From positions 1 through 5,572 of the forward strand of contig CABIYO010000072.1 in NCBI GenBank assembly GCA_902362975.1: DNA of 5,572 nucleotides. Reading direction: 5' to 3'. Source of the DNA: Caryophanales bacterium (GTDB taxonomy: Bacteria > Bacillota > Bacilli > Exiguobacteriales > Exiguobacteriaceae). The notes under the pieces were generated by a model, which was not told the DNA's origin, searched no databases, and was given only the letters and a program-made list of their open reading frames with translations. Shown piece by piece: positions 1 through 5,572 of this stretch (positions are counted from its first letter, which is position 1; each line of letters starts with the position of its first letter). The position numbers and the translations under genes were made by a program.

Positions 1-1
1 G

Positions 2-118
2 ACATATGTCACTGAGTGGTACCGAACATGGCATTTGATGGTAAATAAAATGGCAGAGGCGGTAAAAACTCGTGGCCGTAATCAGTCAGATGCTGTAAGC
101 TCTAGCATCAGCGTGTAA
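2..118 (+). CDS. C-terminal end of an unrecognised protein (partial, enters from left edge)
   Basis: An open plus-strand frame of 38 codons runs in from the left edge and ends in TAA at 116-118. The visible tail includes WYRTWHLMVNKMAEAV and then a polar, serine-rich end. I do not recognise the family. The start lies outside the window, and no internal start has a clear ribosome binding site. The last 37 nt overlap tail to tail with the minus-strand frame at 82-222. Either the two genes are convergent and overlapping, or one of them is not real. The codons look plausible for a coding tail, but a frame this short can be open by chance. Confidence 0.3.
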   Translation, partial: TYVTEWYRTWHLMVNKMAEAVKTRGRNQSDAVSSSISV

Positions 119-222
119 GCAATCCCTGTTAAATATGTTGGCTTGTATTCAAGCCATGTTGGAAACTGTTCACTTACTACAGCCTTCCCTAAAAGTAATA
201 ATCTAGTTGCTTCTTTATTCAT
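82..222 (-). CDS. Small hypothetical protein, 46 aa
   Basis: A minus-strand frame starts at ATG (222-220) and ends in TGA (84-82). The product begins MNKEATRLLLLGKAVVSEQF, continues with a PTWLEYKPTYLTG stretch rich in aromatic residues and prolines, and ends in a short hydrophobic helix-like segment. The composition is that of a small soluble protein; I see no signal peptide and do not recognise a family. An in-frame TAG lies directly before the ATG, so this is the first possible start. Upstream there is only a weak purine run (AAAGAAAG, about 11 nt away). The frame lies downstream of res on the same strand but beyond the hairpin at 254-295, so it is probably not part of the restriction operon. 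It overlaps the plus-strand frame ending at 118. Confidence 0.35.
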   Translation of the reverse strand: MNKEATRLLLLGKAVVSEQFPTWLEYKPTYLTGIAYTLMLELTASD

Positions 223-253
223 CTAATTCACGCTTTCTTTTATCATTATGTAT

Positions 254-295
254 TAAACACCTCAGCCAAAATTACATCTTTCGCTGAGGTGTTTA
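254..295 (-). terminator. Hairpin terminator after res, possibly bidirectional
   Basis: The arms AAACACCTCAGC (255-266) and GCTGAGGTGTTT (283-294) are perfectly complementary. The T254/A295 pair extends the stem to 13 bp around a 16-nt loop. The hairpin begins 10 nt past the res stop codon. On the minus strand the stem ends in GTGTTT followed by AATAC, so the U-tract is short. On the plus strand the right arm also ends in TTT, followed by ATAAATTT, so it could also stop transcription arriving from the left. The position and stem strength support a terminator; the short U-run keeps the call below certain. Confidence 0.75.
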
Positions 296-305
296 TAAAT
301 TTAAA

Positions 306-3300
306 TCAAATAGTATCCTTCAAACCGGACTTTGTTTTAAAATCGTTGTAATCCTTTACCCAGTCAAAGCGAATATCATCAGAAATTGCTTCAAAGTGTT
401 TAATACCACAGTTGATTTTCACTTGTTCTTTGCTATCTAAATCAGACCAATCCTTGTCTATTTTCGTCTCAGCTATGAAGTATAATTTAGACACATCATC
501 TTCATTTTTAAATACAATCGCCCAGTCTGGTGAATAATCGCCATACGGTGTATCAATTATAAACCCACCTTTTTTTAACTTAGTGAATAACAACACATTC
601 GGGTTATTTTCTAAGTTTTGAGCGAAGTCATATTCCCCATCACTATCTGTTCGATAAAACTTATTTACAGCTTTACGCTTAGCTGCATTCGTAATATACA
701 CATCTTTACGCTCTTTTTCTAACATTTTTTCATCAATGATATTATCTAGCGCATAAATCTTCACGCTGTCTAATTCATAGCCTTCAATCGTTGTATAGTA
801 ACCTGATCCATTACGTTCCTTAAATGCACTAGCCTTCGTTTCTTGCAAGTTTTCTTGAATTAGTTTCGTCACATCTTCTAAAATATCTTGATTGCTCAGT
901 AAAGGCTTTTTCGTTACACCTCGAACAATTTTTAAAATTGCCATTCGAGGTAACATTGTATGGTGCATGATATAGTTAACGATTTCTAATTCACTTTTTT
1001 CTTCGGCAGCATCTAATAATTCCATTTCAATTGTTGCAGCATCAGCTTCTTTTACTAGCTCCATTCTACGTACAGTATCAAACGTATTACGAGCTGTTGT
1101 ATATTCGAATTCTTGTACAAGTTTTTTGAACTGCAATTTCTCGTTAATATTTTCAATGCAAGTATCAATAAATAATTTACTATCAATCTCAACATGATAC
1201 ATAGAACGTGGTAACAACTTTGCTGTTAGATTGTTTAAAATTTCTACAAAATCATCTTCACTCACATATGAATGCATACCATTTTCAGGGATCTCATTAT
1301 CGCCATTTTGAATAGCGACTTTTCGTGTCCCCTTCTTCACCATTTGTTTAACAAACTGCTCTTTAATATGTTCTGTAAAGTCATTTAACAGCTCATTTTC
1401 GAATTCGATATTTTGAATCTCATTTGCACTTTTAGTAAGTATATTTGTAGCAGATATAATATTATTTTTTTGTAGTTCATCTCTAAATGCATTAACCACT
1501 GCTGGTGTTATTTTTTTCTTAGGTACACGTGCTGCTTTTAATGTAGCAATCAATATATCTGCTGTAACTTCATCCTTGTTAAATGAAGTACTTTCGTTGA
1601 AATCTTTTTGAAGCAATTCAGCAAAATGGTCATAATTATCATTCGCTATTACTGTTAATTCATTAATTGTGGGTTCTGTAATACGTTGACCTTGTGCATC
1701 TACTGCTAAACGTAGGCCTCGTCCAATTTCTTGCTTTTTCGCAATATCTGAACCGCTTGATTTTAATGTACAGAGTGTAAAGATATTCGGATTATCCCAG
1801 CCTTCACGTAAAGCTGAATGTGAGAAAATAAACGCTAGTGGCTCATTAAATGAAATCAGCTCATCTTTTTTACGTAAAATTAAATCAATCCCACGATCAA
1901 TATCTTCTTGCGCTTTAGCTTTCAATTTAATTTCATCCATTGGCGTAGACTCATCCCAGCCTTCAACTTCAACGATTGCTTTCTTTTTGTCCATCGCAAA
2001 ATAACCTTCACGTACTGCGTTTACTTCATCATATCGAGCGAAAAATTGTTTATATTGCTCTAATTTAGCCCGATTAACAGAATCAGAAATAAACTTTTGA
2101 TATTCTTGATCAAATATCTTTAAGTACTCTCCTCGACCATCTGCTGCTGTTGTATCACGTACTTTTTGAACAGAATCGATAAAGAATAGGGATAATACTT
2201 TAATTTCCTTACCTTGCTCTAAAATAGAGAACTGCTTTTCAAAATGACTCTTAATTGTTAGTTGTATTTGAATACGTACTGCATCTTCATTTGACACATC
2301 ATTCGTAGATTGTCCTAGAGCTAACTGCTTAATTTCTGAACCAAATGCGATTTTCAATGTTTCAAGCTTATGTGGATCTTCGTGTATTCGAATATTTTCA
2401 TACTGCGGTAAACCACCAGACAAATCAAATAAGCTGTCCCCACCACGCACATTAAACTTTTTAAATTTAATGTAACCGCCTTGCTCTTGTGAAAAAATCT
2501 CGATTTTTGCGCGGTAATCCTTTGTAAATTCTACATAACGAATAAAAGGCGTATCTTTCGGTATCACTGCATTAATCGTTTTAACAATAATTTTTTTTAC
2601 TAAATCCTGATTGTACGCATCGTAAGAGTCTAATTTGTAGATTTGATGATGTAATTGCTTATGTGTTGCTGAATAACGTAAAGTAAATAAAGGATTTAAC
2701 TCCTCTAATGCTTGCAACGACTTAGATTTTTTCTTCGCAGTGCCCTCTAATTTTTGGGGTTCATCAATGATTAAAATAGGGCGAATTAATCGAATATCGT
2801 CCCAGATTACTTTCCCGTATTCATCTTCTTGACGAATTTTATTGTTACTACTGTTAAACGCTTGAATATTCATAATACAAATACTAAGCTCTTTTGTTTC
2901 AATCAGCTTCGTATTAATTTCGCTTAAATTATCACTATTGTAAGTGAAGCAGTATTTCGATAAATCAATGTTATATAGTCCCTTAAAATGCTCTGTAAGC
3001 TGCTTAATAGATTGTTCTACACCTAAACGAATCGCAACAGAAGGAACGACAATTATAAACTTGGTGAACTTATACTCTTTATACAGTTCAAGAATCGTTT
3101 TTAAATAAACGTATGTTTTACCTGTACCGGTTTCCATTTCAATTGTGAAATCATTACTCATAATATTACTATCTGCAAACAGCTCATTATTAAGTTGAAC
3201 CTTATTTAGATTTTCAATTAGTCGCTTACCTTCGATGATTTCAGGATTGCGAATGATTTCCCCTGTCTCATCTAATTTTTGCATTTTACGCACGTTTGCA

Positions 3301-3410
3301 TAAATACCTGGTACTTGTTTAGGTAATCCTTCGAATAGGTTTTTCGTTGCTTCAACAGCGGCTGTTTGGTGAGGAAGGTCTTGTTTAAAATCAAATTGTA
3401 TTTTTGTCAT
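306..3410 (-). CDS. res: Type III restriction endonuclease, Res subunit
   Basis: This is the 1034-aa restriction and translocation subunit of a type III restriction-modification complex. It acts on DNA in the cytoplasm only together with Mod, hydrolysing ATP and cutting near unmodified sites. The N-terminal SF2 motor shows the Walker A motif METGTGKT (residues 92-99), motif Ia VPSVAIR (122-128), a DEPQ box (216-219) and SAT (247-249). The second RecA-like half carries SALREGWDNP (532-541) and motif VI QEIGRGLRL (560-568). A long helical spacer leads to a C-terminal PD-(D/E)XK nuclease: PD at 961-962 and ETK at 981-983, with an upstream GEYDFA segment (925-930) fitting the start of that fold. 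The length is normal for the family (about 900-1050 aa), and no frameshift or lost motif is seen. The ATG at 3410 is set by a full Shine-Dalgarno 7 nt upstream. The gene follows mod by 12 nt, so the two are surely cotranscribed. Confidence 0.97.
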   Translation of the reverse strand: MTKIQFDFKQDLPHQTAAVEATKNLFEGLPKQVPGIYANVRKMQKLDETGEIIRNPEIIEGKRLIENLNKVQLNNELFADSNIMSNDFTIEMETGTGKTYVYLKTILELYKEYKFTKFIIVVPSVAIRLGVEQSIKQLTEHFKGLYNIDLSKYCFTYNSDNLSEINTKLIETKELSICIMNIQAFNSSNNKIRQEDEYGKVIWDDIRLIRPILIIDEPQKLEGTAKKKSKSLQALEELNPLFTLRYSATHKQLHHQIYKLDSYDAYNQDLVKKIIVKTINAVIPKDTPFIRYVEFTKDYRAKIEIFSQEQGGYIKFKKFNVRGGDSLFDLSGGLPQYENIRIHEDPHKLETLKIAFGSEIKQLALGQSTNDVSNEDAVRIQIQLTIKSHFEKQFSILEQGKEIKVLSLFFIDSVQKVRDTTAADGRGEYLKIFDQEYQKFISDSVNRAKLEQYKQFFARYDEVNAVREGYFAMDKKKAIVEVEGWDESTPMDEIKLKAKAQEDIDRGIDLILRKKDELISFNEPLAFIFSHSALREGWDNPNIFTLCTLKSSGSDIAKKQEIGRGLRLAVDAQGQRITEPTINELTVIANDNYDHFAELLQKDFNESTSFNKDEVTADILIATLKAARVPKKKITPAVVNAFRDELQKNNIISATNILTKSANEIQNIEFENELLNDFTEHIKEQFVKQMVKKGTRKVAIQNGDNEIPENGMHSYVSEDDFVEILNNLTAKLLPRSMYHVEIDSKLFIDTCIENINEKLQFKKLVQEFEYTTARNTFDTVRRMELVKEADAATIEMELLDAAEEKSELEIVNYIMHHTMLPRMAILKIVRGVTKKPLLSNQDILEDVTKLIQENLQETKASAFKERNGSGYYTTIEGYELDSVKIYALDNIIDEKMLEKERKDVYITNAAKRKAVNKFYRTDSDGEYDFAQNLENNPNVLLFTKLKKGGFIIDTPYGDYSPDWAIVFKNEDDVSKLYFIAETKIDKDWSDLDSKEQVKINCGIKHFEAISDDIRFDWVKDYNDFKTKSGLKDTI

Positions 3411-3417
3411 AGCCCTT

Positions 3418-3425
3418 CCTCCTTA
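3418..3425 (-). promoter_or_regulatory. Strong res ribosome binding site overlapping the mod stop codon
   Basis: On the minus strand this octamer reads TAAGGAGG. It matches the consensus anti-16S sequence in full, and its first three bases are the mod stop codon TAA. Seven nt separate AGGAGG from the res ATG. Ribosomes ending mod would therefore be delivered directly onto the res start, but the site is also strong enough to initiate res translation on its own. Confidence 0.9.
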
Positions 3426-5444
3426 TAAAAATTCAACTGTATATGTTTTTTTCGATACACCCGTATTACGTTCAACAAGTAATTGTAAACGTCTAAACGT
3501 TTCTTCTTTTAATGAAATATTGTCTCCAAACGCACTATCACGTAATACATATTTAATAGGTAATGGATCAATCGCTGCTAACTTCTCTACTAACTCTTCT
3601 GTAATATCTTCCTCTAAACAAACGACATAACTATCAGCAAACATATACGTACGTGGGCCGATATGTGAAAGCAGTTCTACAGATGATGACAACGGTACAT
3701 CACGTTGACGTAGCATTACTTCATATACCACATCGATGTCTTTTGTCCCTGGCATAAAGTCTAATTTATCTTTATCTGTCATTTCCGCTTCGTCAGCTAC
3801 AATCTGTCCTTCAGTAAGTGCTTCATGCGTCCAACGAATATTGGTTTCATCCAGTGCTAATTCTAAAAAATCATCGACCATGGCGTACATGTTTTTTATA
3901 TTTTGAATACGCTGTTTTCCTACTTCAGATAAATAATGTGGTCGGCTATGTGTATCTAAATAATCAATAATAGATTGAATTTGTTTCTTTGCTTCTCCAC
4001 TAGATTTTTTTAACGTGTCATCTAAGTCTTCATTGAGCTGAACTATAATACTTAAACGTTGTCCTTCATCTTCTGCATTTAAAGCTACCACAGCTTCAGC
4101 AGTTGTTGCAGATCCACCAAAGAAATCTAAAACCTTTGCGTCCTTCTTCTGAGAAATAGAAATACATCTTTTCACAAGTTCTAAAGGTTTTTTACCGTTT
4201 GGATAAGGAACTCCACCTTCCTTACCGATATTATTAAAGTCTATATCATCCCATAATGTACTTAACCGCTCTTTTTTATAAACCTTACCATCGATTACTT
4301 CTGCTACATCATTTAACCAAATTACACGTCGTACAGTATTACTAATATAATAGTGAGAAACTGACTGACCCTTCATTTTGCCAGACCTTGGAGTATAGAC
4401 TACTTCATACATTGCATTGTCTTCTAAACTCCCAGTAGCCTCTATTACCCTTGTACGAATACTCGTTTGTGCATTGGTATCGGAAAAAATACTATCTAAA
4501 TATTTCGAATACGCTTCTTCTTCAGTGATATTCTCTTCTTTTAGTATTTTATTAATCGTTGTTCTTTTAATATTAGTTCTCTTGAATATTTCAATCGGAT
4601 TACCATCCCCATCTTTAATCGTTTTAAGGTATTCTCTTTCACCCAAATCTGTAAGTACACTTGTATATTTCCAGCTTTGATTATTTTTCTTCATTTCCTC
4701 AATCAATGGTAGAAGCTCTTCCTTTTGATAAAGTCCTGCTAGCGGATCAATAGAATCAATATTTTTAGCATAAATATGAATATACTCTATATTCTTTTTT
4801 AAACGTTTGTCCTCTCCGCCCCCTGAAGCCCCTGCGTTTAACTTTGCTTTCACTGAAATAGTATTGATATAATTTTCTTCACCAAAAATCTCATCTAATA
4901 AAAGCTTTAAATTTGCTTCTTCTACATCTGAAATCGAGACACAAATTACTCCGTCATCACTCAACAAATCTTTGGCAACCCTTAAACGAGGGTACATCAT
5001 ATTTAACCAGTTTGTATGATACTTACCAGTAGATTTTAAATTTAATTTATACTTTTCAAGTTCCTCTGACATTTCACCTTCTAATACGCTAAACTGCTGT
5101 GTACTCATGTCATATCTATCATGATATATCAAGTCCATTCCTGTATTATATGGGGGGTCGATGTATATAACATCTATTGCGTTATAATAATTATTTCTTA
5201 ATAATTTCAAAACTTTTAAATTTTCACCTTCAATATAAAGATTATGATTACCAATGATTTCATTTGGAACATTTGTTGTTTTTAATGTTAAACCTAAGTC
5301 ATTCTCGAACGCTGATTTTTTACTAGCTTTTTTCCCTGCCCAATTTAATTCAAATTTTTCTGCTGCAACTTCCTCAAAATCACCTAATTGTTCTTTCAGA
5401 GCTGAAAAGTCTACTTGTCCATCCTTTAAAACTTCAGGAAACAA
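3423..5444 (-). CDS. mod: Type III DNA methyltransferase, Mod subunit (5' end probably truncated)
   Basis: This is the site-recognition and N6-adenine methylation subunit, using S-adenosylmethionine, and it is required for both modification and cleavage. Residues are counted from the TTG start (673 aa). The catalytic DPPY box is at 96-99 (IYIDPPYNTG). A second catalytic-domain segment with YPRL and an IFGEENYIN stretch runs from about 151 to 195. The target recognition region spans roughly 200-390. KKPLELVKR (418-426) precedes the AdoMet-binding loop DFFGGSATT (440-448). DPPY before the AdoMet loop is the permuted beta-class order of type III Mod. The C-terminal 150 residues probably serve Mod-Mod or Mod-Res contacts. 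The start is doubtful: TTG at 5444 has no Shine-Dalgarno at a usable distance, and the next methionine is residue 103, beyond DPPY. The frame is open for 17 more codons upstream, giving NSSDSKKENLYKLAQ just before LFPEVL. That looks like genuine Mod N-terminus, but it contains no start codon before an in-frame TAA at 5496-5498. The native start therefore seems to have been lost to the insertion at the right. Confidence 0.93.
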   Translation of the reverse strand: MFPEVLKDGQVDFSALKEQLGDFEEVAAEKFELNWAGKKASKKSAFENDLGLTLKTTNVPNEIIGNHNLYIEGENLKVLKLLRNNYYNAIDVIYIDPPYNTGMDLIYHDRYDMSTQQFSVLEGEMSEELEKYKLNLKSTGKYHTNWLNMMYPRLRVAKDLLSDDGVICVSISDVEEANLKLLLDEIFGEENYINTISVKAKLNAGASGGGEDKRLKKNIEYIHIYAKNIDSIDPLAGLYQKEELLPLIEEMKKNNQSWKYTSVLTDLGEREYLKTIKDGDGNPIEIFKRTNIKRTTINKILKEENITEEEAYSKYLDSIFSDTNAQTSIRTRVIEATGSLEDNAMYEVVYTPRSGKMKGQSVSHYYISNTVRRVIWLNDVAEVIDGKVYKKERLSTLWDDIDFNNIGKEGGVPYPNGKKPLELVKRCISISQKKDAKVLDFFGGSATTAEAVVALNAEDEGQRLSIIVQLNEDLDDTLKKSSGEAKKQIQSIIDYLDTHSRPHYLSEVGKQRIQNIKNMYAMVDDFLELALDETNIRWTHEALTEGQIVADEAEMTDKDKLDFMPGTKDIDVVYEVMLRQRDVPLSSSVELLSHIGPRTYMFADSYVVCLEEDITEELVEKLAAIDPLPIKYVLRDSAFGDNISLKEETFRRLQLLVERNTGVSKKTYTVEFL

Positions 5445-5485
5445 TTGAGCTAATTTATATAAATTCTCTTTTTTACTATCAGATG

Positions 5486-5572
5486 AATTATAAAATTAAG
5501 TGCAACACCTAAAAGTGAACGCACAAAAAGCCCACAGCGACGTCCTCGTGTAGAATGAAGTTACGACACAAA
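5486..5572 (+). mobile_element. Probable terminus and leader of an IS30-family-like insertion sequence (partial)
   Basis: The stretch starting near GAATTATAAAATTAAGTGCA and running to the window edge has no coding frame of note. It differs in character from mod: short GC-richer blocks such as CCCACAGCGACGTCCTCGTG lie between A-rich runs. From memory, it resembles the terminal repeat (TGCAAC-type) and the untranslated leader, ending in GAAGTTACGACACAAA, that precede transposase genes of IS30-family elements in Firmicutes. The transposase itself would lie beyond 5572 on the plus strand, so this cannot be confirmed here. The exact left boundary is uncertain by about 10 nt, and the second terminal repeat and target duplication are not visible. 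That the mod frame loses its start precisely here supports an insertion. Confidence 0.5.
5487..5492 (-). promoter_or_regulatory. Possible -10 box (TATAAT) facing mod at the insertion junction
   Basis: The minus strand reads a perfect TATAAT about 42 nt before the TTG start of mod. No convincing -35 hexamer sits 16-18 nt upstream, where the sequence is CTTTTA/TTTTAG. A TTGCAC lies only 7 nt upstream, too close to serve. There is no extended -10 TG. In AT-rich DNA a lone TATAAT can be chance, so this is only a candidate promoter, possibly created by the insertion. Confidence 0.3.

Noticed and set aside
1..10. Perfect 10-nt palindrome GACATATGTC at the left edge.
   Set aside because: Short palindromes of this size occur by chance and nothing around it suggests an operator.
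139..156. Small inverted repeat GGCTTG/CAAGCC with a 4-nt loop.
   Set aside because: It is a 7-bp stem without a U-tract inside a possible coding frame, too weak to call a terminator or regulatory site.
2591..2598. An A8 run (coding strand) in res, with several A7 runs elsewhere in res and mod, as possible phase-variation tracts.
   Set aside because: They encode ordinary Lys codons in AT-rich DNA, are short, and no tandem repeats of the kind used in known phasevarions are present.
440..3300. Whether Res belongs to a different ATP-dependent defence system (such as a BREX or DISARM helicase) rather than type III restriction.
   Set aside because: The adjacent beta-class Mod, the METGTGKT/DEPQ/QEIGRGLR motif set and the C-terminal PD-(D/E)XK motif fit type III Res directly, and no other defence genes are present.
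4417..4680. An 87-codon plus-strand frame with a hydrophobic product.
   Set aside because: It lies wholly antisense to the target recognition region of mod and has no own context; hydrophobic antisense shadows are common opposite charged coding sequence.
5254..5448. A 64-codon plus-strand frame.
   Set aside because: It is antisense to the conserved 5' part of mod and is best explained as a shadow.

Overview
The window is almost entirely a type III restriction-modification operon read on the minus strand. The mod gene (site-specific N6-adenine DNA methyltransferase, nt 3423-5444) comes first. The res gene (SF2 translocase plus PD-(D/E)XK nuclease, nt 306-3410) follows 12 nt later. The DNA is AT-rich, the ribosome binding site is a full TAAGGAGG, and the protein style is Firmicutes-like. 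This suggests a Bacillaceae/Planococcaceae host (Bacillus, Lysinibacillus or Solibacillus type), but that is inference from style, since no taxonomic marker gene is present.

Layout from left to right. Nt 1-253 hold two short, unrecognised reading frames. One enters from the left edge on the plus strand and stops at 118. The other is a 46-codon frame on the minus strand (82-222). They overlap tail to tail, and neither is certain. Nt 254-295 form a near-perfect 13-bp hairpin just after the res stop codon, probably the operon terminator. Res has all the expected helicase motifs and a C-terminal nuclease motif and looks intact. Mod has the DPPY motif, a central target recognition region and the FFGGSATT motif in the permuted (beta-class) order typical of type III Mod.

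The right end is the unusual part. The mod frame stays open and protein-like for 17 codons upstream of its only usable start (TTG at 5444), but that extension contains no start codon. It runs into sequence that resembles the terminus and leader of an IS30-family insertion sequence (about 5486-5572). The simplest reading is that an IS inserted at or just inside the 5' end of mod and removed its native start. If so, mod is now translated weakly from a TTG with no good ribosome binding site, while res keeps an excellent one. A TATAAT box in the IS-proximal sequence faces mod and could give it a new promoter.

Working together, two Mod subunits normally bind one or two Res subunits. Mod recognises a short asymmetric site and methylates an adenine. 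Res, guided by Mod, uses ATP to communicate along DNA and cuts near two unmodified sites. Res has no site recognition without Mod, so loss of mod expression would silence the system rather than kill the cell. I see no undescribed defence system here; the notable point is the apparent IS-mediated damage to mod.
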